Source: Bifidobacteriaceae bacterium
Lineage (GTDB): Bacteria; Actinomycetota; Actinomycetes; Actinomycetales; WQXJ01
Reading direction: 5' to 3'
NCBI GenBank assembly: GCA_031267825.1
Contig: JAIRYJ010000038.1
Location: 1 to 45,890, forward strand
Length of the DNA: 45,890 bases
Part shown: piece after piece, positions 1-7,553 of the stretch
Layout: each line of letters starts with the position of its first letter
Numbering within the stretch: the first letter of the stretch is position 1
The notes under the pieces: model-generated
Told to the model about the DNA's origin: nothing
Database searches by the model: none
What the model saw: only the letters and a program-made list of their open reading frames with translations
Made by a program: the position numbers and the translations under genes

Positions 1-1
1 A

Positions 2-1213
2 ACCGCGGCCTTGCGTTTGGCGACAGATCAGGAAACGTCACAGTTGAGGGCCGATGCCGAAGAGTATGCCGCGCAGACCCGCGCAGGTGTGCAGCGCGAG
101 GCTCAGGAGTTACGTTCAGCGGCCGAGAATGAGGCTACTGAGCGGCGTTCAGCGGCTGACCAGTATTCGCAGCAGGTCCGTTCCAACGCCGATCAGTACG
201 CCCAGCAGCTCCGGTCTGATGCCGAGCAATACGCCTTGCAGATCCGCTCCGAAGCCGAACACTACGCCCAGCAGACCAGAGCTGATGCTGAGCAGTTCGA
301 GCAGACGACTCGCTCGGCCGCCGAATTGGCAGCTCATGAGATGCGTAACTCGGCCGAACGTGAGGCCACTGATCTGTTGTCTTCAACTAACCGTGAAGCG
401 ATCGAACTGAAAGAATCGGCTGACCGGTACTCATCCCAGACCAGGGCTGAGGCCGAACGGGCCGCCTCAGAACTCTATGAAGAGGCTCGTTCGCGGGCTG
501 AGGAGTTGACCACCCGGTCTGAGCGTGAAGCATCGACTCTGCTAGCTGAAGCCAAGAAGCAGGCGGCTGCTCTGACTGAACGGGCTGAGGAGTGGAAAGC
601 TGAATCTGAGATTGAGATCGCTCAGCGGATCGAAGCCGCCGAGGCCGCTAACGCTGAACGCTTCGAGTCTTCTAAAGCCAAAGCCGACCGCCTCATCGCT
701 GAGGCCAATGCCCGCGCTGAAGAAGCTGAAGAGCGTGTCGCCCAGGCTTTGGCCCGGGCCGAGAAGCTCCGCCATGACGCTGACCAGCAAGCCTCCGACC
801 TGCTGGCCAACGCCCGGCGTAACGCTGACCGGGTATTGCAGGACGCCCGCAGCTTCGCCGAGCGGACCTTGTCAGAAGCGGTTGAGGAAGCCGAACGGGA
901 GCGTATCTCGGTCCAGCGTCAAGTTGACGATCTGAACCGGCAACGCGAGTCGATCACCGGTTACCTCGAAGAACTGCGCGGCCTGCTTGGTGCCACCCCG
1001 CTGCCGAACATTGATGCGCTTGAACCGGCTGAACCGATTCCGGCACTACCGCCAGGCAGCGATGCTCACTTCGACGCCCAGGCCTATGATCCCCGCAGCT
1101 ACGGTCAGGGCGCTTACTCCACCCCCGGCACGGATACCAGCGCCCCGCATCAGGCCGAATTGTTCGGTGAGGTCCAGCTGGAAGAACCCGGCGACCAGGA
1201 CCAAACAGCCTGA
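2..1213 (+). CDS. Hendecad coiled-coil protein, Scy/FilP/DivIVA-like (5' end missing)
   Basis: The reading frame is open from the first bases, so the N-terminus lies outside the window; the TTG at 11 is probably internal. The visible ~404 residues are almost entirely Ala/Glu/Arg-rich coiled coil with an 11-residue period (repeats such as ADQYAQQLRSDAE around residues 50-110). A Pro/Gly-rich, probably disordered tail of about 65 residues follows. The final helix contains DDLNRQRESITGYLEELR, which resembles the end of the next gene's product. Long hendecad coiled coils of this kind in Actinobacteria (Scy, FilP, DivIVA relatives) form cytoskeletal scaffolds at the cell pole; that role is inferred here. 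The next gene starts 8 bases downstream, so the two are probably cotranscribed. Confidence 0.75.
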   Translation, partial: TAALRLATDQETSQLRADAEEYAAQTRAGVQREAQELRSAAENEATERRSAADQYSQQVRSNADQYAQQLRSDAEQYALQIRSEAEHYAQQTRADAEQFEQTTRSAAELAAHEMRNSAEREATDLLSSTNREAIELKESADRYSSQTRAEAERAASELYEEARSRAEELTTRSEREASTLLAEAKKQAAALTERAEEWKAESEIEIAQRIEAAEAANAERFESSKAKADRLIAEANARAEEAEERVAQALARAEKLRHDADQQASDLLANARRNADRVLQDARSFAERTLSEAVEEAERERISVQRQVDDLNRQRESITGYLEELRGLLGATPLPNIDALEPAEPIPALPPGSDAHFDAQAYDPRSYGQGAYSTPGTDTSAPHQAELFGEVQLEEPGDQDQTA

Positions 1214-1221
1214 GTTAGCCA

Positions 1222-2904
1222 ATGGTCAGCGAGGATCCGCGCGCTGCACAACTTGAGGCCGCGCTCGCGCGAGTGCGCGAGCGCGCCTCAGCTTTGATAC
1301 GGCGCGGCCAGACGCTGGCTGCCGAGTTAGACCAGGTCCGAGCACAGTTAGCTGATCAGGCTTGGCGCCAGCCGGGCAGGCGTCAAGGCCAAGTTGAAGA
1401 GTTCGCAGGCATGCTAGAAGCGGCCGTCGCATCCCGTTTGGGGGCGATCCAGGAACAGGCCGCCGGTATTGGCTTAGGGGCCGAACAAGACGCCCAGCGA
1501 GAGCATGACCAGGCCGAACATTCGCACACCACGTTACTTGAGTTCGCCCGCAATGAGATCGCCGAACTACAAGTCGCCAGCCAGCGTCAAGCTGCCGCCA
1601 TCCGCGAGGACGGCAAACGCCGGGCCCGCGACACCGTAGCTGACGCCCAAAGGCGGGCTGGGGAGTTACGCGACTCGGCCAACAAGGCCGCCCTCGAGCG
1701 GCGTCAGTTAGTGGTCCGGGAATCAGCTGCCCTGCTGCACAACGCCGAACGTGAAACTGAAACGATGCGGGCTGTAGCCCAGCGTGAAACCAGCCAATTA
1801 CTTGAGGCCGCTCGGCGTGAAGCTGACGAATTGCGTTCCTCGGCTTCAGCCCGGATGAGGCAGGTTGTCGATGAGGCGGCCGCCGAATCGGCCGCCCGGC
1901 AGGGCCGGATCCAAGCTGAAATGGATGAGCTGAAAGCTACTGAAAGGGTCCAGGCGGACCAGGTTCGGTCAGCCGCTGACACCGATGGGGAACAAGCCCT
2001 GTCGGAGGCCAGGGCCTTAGTTGACCGCTTGTTCACCGAGGCGGAACGTTACGCTATGGCGGCCCGTGGCCGGGCCGCTGAGGAGGCCGGTCAAACCCGG
2101 GCTAAGGCTCAAGCCGAAACTCGCGTGTTGCGGGCTGAGGCTGAGTCTTATTCCCGTTCGATCCGTGAAGAAGCTGACGCCGAGGCTTCCGCTATCCGGT
2201 CAGATGCCATGGCTTACGCTTCCAACGCCCGTGATGAAGCTGAACGTGATGCTTCTAGCCTGACAACCCACGCCCGCATCGAAGCCGGCCAGATCCGGAC
2301 CGAAGCCCAAAAAGCGGCCACGGCTGTCAAAGTTGAGGCCGACGAATACGCTAAAGGGCTGATTGATCAGGCCCGGCTAGAAGCCGAAGCGGTCATGCAG
2401 GAAGCTCGCGACGCTTCAGCCGCGACCCTCAGCGAGGCCCGGATTGAGGCCGACCGCCTGGTGACGCACGCCCGCGAAGAAACCGAGCGAACAGAACGAA
2501 CCATCGCGGCCCGGACTCATACCAATTTGACCCGCATGAATGAGGACCGTGAACGGTCCATCAAAGAGGCTGAAAGGATGCTGGCTGGCCCAACTGAGCA
2601 GCGGGCGGCCGCCACTCAGCGTCTGCTTGAAGCCCAGGAACAGGCCAGCCAGATCATGTCACACGCTGACGAATATGTTGAGGTGCTGACGGCCGGGGCT
2701 AAAGAGGAGGCCGATTCGATCTTGGCGTCCGCCAATCAGGAAGCCCGCCAGATCATGGATCAGGCGATCTCCCGGGCCCAGGAACACCGCCGTGTCACGC
2801 AACTAACAATCGACAAGCTCCAGGTTCAGCGTCAAGCGCTCGACAACTATCTTGCCAGGCTGCGCCGCCTGGTGACACGTAATCTAGGCGGATCCGCCTC
2901 CTGA
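1222..2904 (+). CDS. Hendecad coiled-coil protein, paralogue of the upstream gene
   Basis: The 560-residue product is predicted coiled coil nearly throughout. A short N-terminal helix (residues 5-50) is followed by a Gln/Gly-rich break, then Ala/Glu/Arg hendecads from about residue 100 to 540, with units such as AEAESYSRSIREEADAEAS. No enzymatic motif, signal peptide or membrane segment is visible. The C-terminus (TIDKLQVQRQALDNYLARLR) resembles the helix in the preceding product (DDLNRQRESITGYLEELR), so the two genes look like an ancient tandem duplication. I infer a filament-forming or scaffold role. The ATG at 1222 was chosen because the upstream stop is at 1211-1213; no clear ribosome-binding site is seen, consistent with translational coupling. 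Sequence bias toward a few codons makes shadow ORFs in other frames. Confidence 0.8.
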   Translation: MVSEDPRAAQLEAALARVRERASALIRRGQTLAAELDQVRAQLADQAWRQPGRRQGQVEEFAGMLEAAVASRLGAIQEQAAGIGLGAEQDAQREHDQAEHSHTTLLEFARNEIAELQVASQRQAAAIREDGKRRARDTVADAQRRAGELRDSANKAALERRQLVVRESAALLHNAERETETMRAVAQRETSQLLEAARREADELRSSASARMRQVVDEAAAESAARQGRIQAEMDELKATERVQADQVRSAADTDGEQALSEARALVDRLFTEAERYAMAARGRAAEEAGQTRAKAQAETRVLRAEAESYSRSIREEADAEASAIRSDAMAYASNARDEAERDASSLTTHARIEAGQIRTEAQKAATAVKVEADEYAKGLIDQARLEAEAVMQEARDASAATLSEARIEADRLVTHAREETERTERTIAARTHTNLTRMNEDRERSIKEAERMLAGPTEQRAAATQRLLEAQEQASQIMSHADEYVEVLTAGAKEEADSILASANQEARQIMDQAISRAQEHRRVTQLTIDKLQVQRQALDNYLARLRRLVTRNLGGSAS

Positions 2905-2987
2905 GCCTGGCGCTGGCTTGGGGCTCAGCGCAGGGCAGTGCACCCGGTTCCCTGCCCACCATGCTGGCTGGCCGCTCAGGGCCAGCC
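2905..2987. terminator. Hairpin cluster between convergent genes
   Basis: Two clear stems lie here: GGGCAG (2933-2938) with CTGCCC (2952-2957), and GGCTGGCC (2966-2973) with GGCCAGCC (2980-2987). A weaker GAGCC/GGCTC pair lies just after the coiled-coil stop. The last stem runs into the 3' end of the hydrolase gene. No T-tract follows, which is common for actinobacterial terminators. It probably ends both convergent transcripts. Confidence 0.55.
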
Positions 2988-3887
2988 GATGCAACGGCGG
3001 TAGAACTCGCGCATTGTGCGGGCCATCGAATGAGTTGTTTCCAGTGGACTGAGATGCCCCACCCCAGCTAGAACCACCAGGTTGGCTCGCGGCCCGAGCG
3101 CTGTAACCATGGCTTCAGAATCGGTCAGCGATGAGAACGGGTCCAGCTCGCCGGCCACGACCATGCTGGGCAGGCCCGCCGCCCGCAGCAGAGCCATCGA
3201 ATCCTGGCGGCTCGCCATGGCCTCTTCAGCCCAGGCCACTCCAGCCGGGCTGGCTTCACCGATCCAGCCTTCGACCCGTTCAACCAGCCCTGGCTGAGCT
3301 TGAGCTGATTCGGCTGAGATCATCCGGCCGGCCATCGGCCTGAGTGAACCAACCGAACCGGTCCGCATCACCTCGCGGGCCACGTTCAGACGGGCCCTGA
3401 CTGAATCATCTGAATCGGCTGTCGCTTTGGTGTGCATCAGCGCCAGACCAACAGTCAACTCCGGGTGATCCATCAGCAATCTCATGGCGACGTAACCCCC
3501 CATCGACACTCCTGCCACTACCGCCCTGGTCACACCCAATTCTTGGAGTGAAGTGGCCACGGCCAACCCGGCGGCGGTTAGTGTGACCGGTTCAATACAT
3601 GGGCTCAGGCCCGCTCCAGGCAAGTCAATCTCTAGGATCGGCAATTCAGGCAGATCGTCACTGAAACCGCGCCACATCACTGAAGACAATGGGAAAGCGT
3701 GCAACAGCACAAGAGGCACCGTGCCAGGCGGCACCAACGGCCGATCCGCTAGTTCGCCAGACCGCCCAGCTGAAGGAAAAGGTGAGGTTTCATCATCTTG
3801 CGCCCAGCGGTCCGGCACTGATGGTTTATCCAGCGTCGATTCGATACCCGCTAAACTCCCCGCACCTCGCACGGCCAGCAATGTCAT
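2976..3887 (-). CDS. Alpha/beta hydrolase
   Basis: The 303-residue protein has an alpha/beta-hydrolase fold: oxyanion-region HAFP at residues 63-66, nucleophile elbow GVSMG with Ser128, a later acid in AGELDPFSS (about 250) and the histidine in GVGHLSP (about 279). The family cleaves esters, lactones, peptides or C-C bonds (for example 3-oxoadipate enol-lactonase); the substrate cannot be read from the sequence. There is an unusual N-terminal extension of about 50 polar residues before the core. The ATG at 3887 is preceded by GAAGGAGA at good spacing. The gene stands alone, convergent with the coiled-coil pair, so neighbours give no hint about its role. Confidence 0.8.
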   Translation of the reverse strand: MTLLAVRGAGSLAGIESTLDKPSVPDRWAQDDETSPFPSAGRSGELADRPLVPPGTVPLVLLHAFPLSSVMWRGFSDDLPELPILEIDLPGAGLSPCIEPVTLTAAGLAVATSLQELGVTRAVVAGVSMGGYVAMRLLMDHPELTVGLALMHTKATADSDDSVRARLNVAREVMRTGSVGSLRPMAGRMISAESAQAQPGLVERVEGWIGEASPAGVAWAEEAMASRQDSMALLRAAGLPSMVVAGELDPFSSLTDSEAMVTALGPRANLVVLAGVGHLSPLETTHSMARTMREFYRRCIGWP

Positions 3888-4211
3888 TCCGGAATCTCCT
3901 TCGGCCAGTTCGATTGGTCAACTCGCTGTTAGACAACGTCCACCAGCCTAAGCTACCGGGCCGTTAGGAGACCGTTGGACACCCAGCCGGGCTGCCCAAT
4001 TGGTAAGACAATCCGGGATGGCCACGGCAAGCCATTGTGCCCGCGACAAGAAAGTTGTGACCTTTGAAACCACCGTTCCGCAAGGTTTTCAAGCAAGGAA
4101 CATCGCGCCGCACTCTAGATACCCGAGCGAACCGGGGTGCTTGCTATCGAGGCGATTGCGCTACCGGGCGGCCAAAATGTCAGATGGTATAACTGTTCTA
4201 GAGGTTATGCC
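3888..4211. other. Intergenic stretch of 324 bases
   Basis: No convincing gene. It should contain the minus-strand promoter of the hydrolase and the plus-strand promoter of the small gene at 4212. The last 200 bases are visibly less GC-rich than the surroundings. I looked for a tRNA around 3900-3990 because of a short GTTCGATT word, but could not fold a T arm or acceptor stem. Confidence 0.5.
4186..4211. promoter_or_regulatory. Inverted repeat touching the start codon of the small gene (possible operator)
   Basis: GGTATAAC (4186-4193) and GTTATGCC (4204-4211) form 8-base arms with one mismatch, separated by 10 bases. The right arm directly abuts the ATG at 4212 and covers the ribosome-binding region (AGAGG). 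A dimeric repressor site, possibly autoregulatory, or an RNA hairpin blocking initiation are both possible. This is inference from position and symmetry only. Confidence 0.35.
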
Positions 4212-4478
4212 ATGAACGTTGACTATCCGAATCTGACAGACGAGCAAGTCGCGCGTGTCCGCGCCGCTCATGGCGCGATGGCTAACCGCTTCCTTAACGA
4301 TCTCAATAGTAGCGCCGAGGAGCGGCGTGATTATTTCGAACTAACTCGTGAAGAAACACGGCTAATTATCTCTGGACGTTACGAGGCTGAAGACCGTGTC
4401 ACCGCAGGGCTTGACCCGGCGACGGGGCCGATAGTCCAAGAATGTATCCGTCGGGGACTAATCCGCCCGCCGACTTGA
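4212..4478 (+). CDS. Small protein of unknown function (88 aa)
   Basis: I do not recognise this protein. It is 88 residues, charged and probably helical, beginning MNVDYPNLTDEQVARV and ending IRRGLIRPPT, with no signal peptide, membrane segment or Cys cluster. The ATG at 4212 has AGAGG upstream at suitable spacing; an ATG at 4137 in the same frame is possible but lacks one. Codon choice (TCT, GGA, CGT, AAT, TTA-type AT-richer codons) differs from the neighbours, and the gene sits in an AT-richer island bounded by hairpins. This suggests recent transfer or a remnant of a mobile element. A DNA-binding or antitoxin-like role is conceivable, but nothing in the sequence proves it. Confidence 0.55.
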   Translation: MNVDYPNLTDEQVARVRAAHGAMANRFLNDLNSSAEERRDYFELTREETRLIISGRYEAEDRVTAGLDPATGPIVQECIRRGLIRPPT

Positions 4479-4495
4479 TTCTTTTTTAGAGACTT

Positions 4496-4543
4496 GGCAC
4501 CGTTTGGTGCCTTGATTTGAACCCCGCCCAGGTGGTGGGGTTC
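4496..4543 (+). terminator. Double terminator after the small gene
   Basis: The first hairpin is GGCACC-GTTT-GGTGCC (4496-4511), followed by TTGATTT. The second is GAACCCC (4519-4525) with GGGGTTC (4537-4543), followed by GTTGTTT. Both are perfect stems with T-rich tails, which is unusually canonical for this GC-rich genome. An extra T-run (CTTTTTT) lies just before them. Confidence 0.7.
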
Positions 4544-4612
4544 GTTGTTTAGCACCTCTACCAGGAGTGGAGAACCCCTTCATGTCAGATGATGACACAA
4601 CCATGCCCGGAA

Positions 4613-4641
4613 CTGATACAGGTATCAGCCCCGGCCCGGGG
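4613..4641 (-). terminator. Hairpins after the GT4 gene
   Basis: CTGATAC-AG-GTATCAG (4613-4628) is followed directly by the near-perfect palindrome CCCCGGCCCGGGG (4629-4641), a few bases beyond the stop codon of the minus-strand glycosyltransferase gene. This is a likely end of the export operon transcript. Confidence 0.45.
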
Positions 4642-4649
4642 AAGGACGG

Positions 4650-5771
4650 TCAGGTCGCCGCTAAGGCTTTCACCCGGCGGGCCAGGCGGGCCATCGTGTC
4701 AGGTTCAGCCAGGACCGCTCCCCGGGCCGCCATGGCGGCCGCCTTGACCGAGGCGTACTCCGCCGGGTCATCTGACCAGTGGCGCAACACCGCCCCAGCT
4801 TCAGCCGCATCAGCCACCACCTGGCCGGCGCCAGTCGCCCGGATCAGTTCAGCTGGCCTGCGCAGAGCTGTCGTGATCACCGGCAAACCGCAAGCCAAAT
4901 ATTCGTACAACTTAGAGGGCATCGCGTCAGCGAAAGCCGCCGTCTGATCGAGCAGCAACAACCCCGCCCAGGCTCCATCAGCGCCGCGCCAAGCCTGGCG
5001 CGGCGGCTGACGCCCGGTCAGTTCCAGCCGGGCCTTCAGCGCCGCGTCATCCGCCATCAAAGCATCCAAGGCCAGTTGATCACCCGGCGCGACCGGTCCA
5101 ACCAAACGCAAAACCCAAGCCGGTGCGGCCCGTAAAGCCTCCAACATGGCGAACAAGCCGCGGCTGGCCCGCAAATCACCGACGTATAACGCGACCGGCT
5201 GACCGGTCGGCTGGCCGGCCCCATCATCTGGCAGCATGCCAATATCTGGCAAGTTGGGTACCACCAGGCGCCTAGGCGCGGCCCGTGCCAACCTGGCGTC
5301 AGCCACCACCGTCAAGTCGGCTTGGCGAGCCGCCCATTGTCCAGCCCGGGCACCAAGGCGAGCCAAACGTCCTCGCCAGCCGTGCGCCCAGGGACGGTCA
5401 GCCAGCAAAGCCAAATAGTCCTCATGCACATCAGCCACCCAGCGCAGCCGCCGGCCACCCACCACGGCTCGGCGTAACAGGGCGCCGATCGCCGCATCAG
5501 GATCAAGCGTCACAATGACCCGTCCCTTGGCCCGCCACGGACCTGCCAACGCCAGGGCGGCCCGGCCTAGCAGGCCGCCGCGCCGCCCAGCCCCAGGACG
5601 CGGCCGGGCCTTGACCAGTTCGGCCGGAGGCGCCGAATCAGGTGAACCTAAACCAGCTACCTCAACTGTCAGACCAGTTCGCTGAAATGCCGCCACCTCA
5701 CGGTGCAAGCGGGCGTCAGCCACATCATGGCCTGATGTGACAACCGAAACATCTACCTCGCCTGGCCGCAT
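4650..5771 (-). CDS. Glycosyltransferase, family 4 (GT-B fold)
   Basis: The 373-residue protein has the two-domain GT-B layout. The N-terminal half contains DVHEDYLALL (about 114-123). The C-terminal half starts near YVGDLRASRG and has the nucleotide-sugar-binding region MPSKLYEYLACGLPVI, typical of GT4 retaining transferases. It would add a sugar from a nucleotide donor at the cytoplasmic face of the membrane. It is the last gene of a four-gene run (GT2, permease, ATPase, GT4), with a gap of 6 bases after the ATPase stop. Its ribosome-binding site GGAGGA lies in the 3' end of that gene. The context suggests assembly of an exported surface polysaccharide. Donor and acceptor are unknown. Confidence 0.8.
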   Translation of the reverse strand: MRPGEVDVSVVTSGHDVADARLHREVAAFQRTGLTVEVAGLGSPDSAPPAELVKARPRPGAGRRGGLLGRAALALAGPWRAKGRVIVTLDPDAAIGALLRRAVVGGRRLRWVADVHEDYLALLADRPWAHGWRGRLARLGARAGQWAARQADLTVVADARLARAAPRRLVVPNLPDIGMLPDDGAGQPTGQPVALYVGDLRASRGLFAMLEALRAAPAWVLRLVGPVAPGDQLALDALMADDAALKARLELTGRQPPRQAWRGADGAWAGLLLLDQTAAFADAMPSKLYEYLACGLPVITTALRRPAELIRATGAGQVVADAAEAGAVLRHWSDDPAEYASVKAAAMAARGAVLAEPDTMARLARRVKALAAT

Positions 5772-5777
5772 CGGGAG

Positions 5778-6593
5778 TTACATGTCCTCCATCGTGAAGG
5801 CGTTTTCTCCAACCTCGAGGAACTTGGTGTAAGCGTCAATGCAGGTCTGCGGGTCAGCCCGGAGCATTAGTTTGCCTTTATGCAGCCAAACACAGTCATT
5901 GCACATGTCGCGAACCGATCCAAGTGAATGCGACACTAAGAACATTGCCCGGGCCGACTCCATCAGTTCTTCCATTTTGGCCGCCGCCTTGACCCGGAAA
6001 GCGGCGTCACCAGCCGATAACGCCTCATCGATCATCAGAATATCCGGGTCCATGTGCACCCCGACTGAGAACGCCAGCCGGGCCGCCATACCAGAAGAAT
6101 AAGTAATCAAAGGCATGTCCATGAACTCGCCAATATCGGCGAATTCAGCGATCTGGTTGGCCCGTTCCGCCACCTCAGATCGGCTCATGCCTTGGGCTAA
6201 ACCACCCAAAACAACGTTTTCCCGGCCAGTTAGTTTGGAGTTGAAACCAACTCCCAAAGCTAGCAGCGAAGAAATTCGTCCGCGCACCTCAATACGGCCG
6301 GACGATGGCGCCAACACGCCAGCCACAGCCCGCATCAGAGTGGATTTACCAGCTCCGTTAGCTCCGATAATGCCTAAAGAAGTACCAACCGGCACATCGA
6401 AAGACAGATTCTGGATAGCTTTGATCTGGCGTACCGCCCGTTCACCGCGGCCTAGGCGGACAATCGCGCTGCGCAGTGTTGGGACTTTCTCGAAAGTCGT
6501 GCGGTAAGTGATTGACAAATCCTGGATTGAAACCGCTGGTGGTATGTCAGTCCGAACCGCTTTACCTTGACTAGATGCGGACAGAAAAATCAC
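5778..6593 (-). CDS. Polysaccharide/teichoic-acid-type ABC exporter, ATP-binding subunit (Wzt/TagH-like)
   Basis: About 271 residues forming a single nucleotide-binding domain. Walker A GANGAGKST is at about 77-85, the signature is TYSSGMAARLAF, Walker B is ILMIDEALSAGD, and the switch His is in FLVSHSLGSV. The YSSGM signature and the insertion before Walker A (LRSAIVRLGRGERAVRQIKA) are characteristic of Wzt/TagH/RfbE export ATPases. There is no C-terminal glycan-binding domain, so recognition of a capped chain is unlikely. The start is uncertain: GTG at 6593 (chosen) or TTG at 6608; both overlap the permease 3' end. It powers flipping of a lipid-linked glycan through the neighbouring permease. 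Confidence 0.88.
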   Translation of the reverse strand: MIFLSASSQGKAVRTDIPPAVSIQDLSITYRTTFEKVPTLRSAIVRLGRGERAVRQIKAIQNLSFDVPVGTSLGIIGANGAGKSTLMRAVAGVLAPSSGRIEVRGRISSLLALGVGFNSKLTGRENVVLGGLAQGMSRSEVAERANQIAEFADIGEFMDMPLITYSSGMAARLAFSVGVHMDPDILMIDEALSAGDAAFRVKAAAKMEELMESARAMFLVSHSLGSVRDMCNDCVWLHKGKLMLRADPQTCIDAYTKFLEVGENAFTMEDM

Positions 6594-7455
6594 GCTCCCT
6601 CGCCACAAAGAACAACGATCCGACCAACAGCATCACGATTGACCAGGCCAAACCAACTATGAAGAACGTCAAACTGGAGACTTTGGAAGACAGAATCGCC
6701 TCACCCCAGCCGCCGCAAATCGAAAACATCGGATTAAACAGCATCAGAAGGTAAAGCTCAGACTTGCTGCCACCGGGCATGAAAGGATCAGGTAGCCACA
6801 ACACTGGTGACAGGTACATCCAAATCCGCAAGAAGTACGGCAAGAAGCTGGATGCGTCACGGAAATAGACTTGCAAAGCCCCAAGGAAGGCCGCCAAACC
6901 GGCCGAGAAGATCACCATCAGAACTAAGAAATAGACTCCCAGCAGCATTTCCCAGCCCCACGGCGTGTCTGAGAAAACTAGCTTAAGCAGGAAGAACACC
7001 GGCAAGGTTGGCAGGAAGCGGTAGAACGCGGTGCGGACCGCCGCCAGCGGCATGAGTAACCGGGGGAACGCCATCCGGGAGATCAGGGCGCCACCGCCAG
7101 TAACCGATCCGGCACCAGCACTGGCCGCGCCTTGAAGCAAGGTGAACAAGAACAGGCCAGAGCAGATCTGAACCAGTAACGGACCACCTTCAGAGATCTT
7201 CTTACCAGTCAGAATCACCACCAGAATGAAGTACACCACCGCCAGTAGTGTCGGGTTCAACACCAGCCAAAGCTGACCAAAAACAGTATCTGTGTTGGCT
7301 GAACGAATCGAAGACCGCGAAAACTCAGCCGCGAAAGGCCAGCGCCCAATTAGGTCACGGACGTATTGACGAAGATCAGGCAGCCCATGACGGCGGGCGT
7401 CATAAACGTGTAACTCGTCACGCAGTTCCGGCCGCTGATCGGCGGTTTTGGCCAA
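6571..7455 (-). CDS. ABC-2 type polysaccharide exporter permease (Wzm/TagG-like)
   Basis: Six hydrophobic segments follow an amphipathic cytoplasmic N-terminus. The first spans LVLNPTLLAVVYFILVVIL, and a conserved VFGQLWLVLNPTL stretch just before it is typical of TagG/Wzm permeases. I chose TTG at 7455 because GAGGGGAGGGG lies five bases upstream; ATG at 7482 is the alternative and lacks a ribosome-binding site. The frame stays open to 7629, but that part overlaps the upstream glycosyltransferase gene and has no family similarity I can see. The length of about 294 residues fits the family. It partners with the ATPase encoded just downstream, whose start overlaps its 3' end. Confidence 0.85.
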   Translation of the reverse strand: MAKTADQRPELRDELHVYDARRHGLPDLRQYVRDLIGRWPFAAEFSRSSIRSANTDTVFGQLWLVLNPTLLAVVYFILVVILTGKKISEGGPLLVQICSGLFLFTLLQGAASAGAGSVTGGGALISRMAFPRLLMPLAAVRTAFYRFLPTLPVFFLLKLVFSDTPWGWEMLLGVYFLVLMVIFSAGLAAFLGALQVYFRDASSFLPYFLRIWMYLSPVLWLPDPFMPGGSKSELYLLMLFNPMFSICGGWGEAILSSKVSSLTFFIVGLAWSIVMLLVGSLFFVARERDFSVRI

Positions 7456-7553
7456 AATAACCCCTCCCCTCAAGAGTCGCATCACCGGCTGCGCCGGGCT
7501 TTGGGCCGGACCGGCCCGGCTCGGCGCCCAACAAAGGATAGCGCCGCCTGCCG

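Noticed and set aside
135..810. Open frames in other phases inside the coiled-coil genes
   Set aside because: They arise from strongly repeated codon patterns in the hendecads and have no start signals or domain features.
3895..3990. Possible tRNA (GTTCGATT word and a GCCCAATTGGTAAGAC stretch)
   Set aside because: No acceptor stem, T arm or anticodon arm can be paired.
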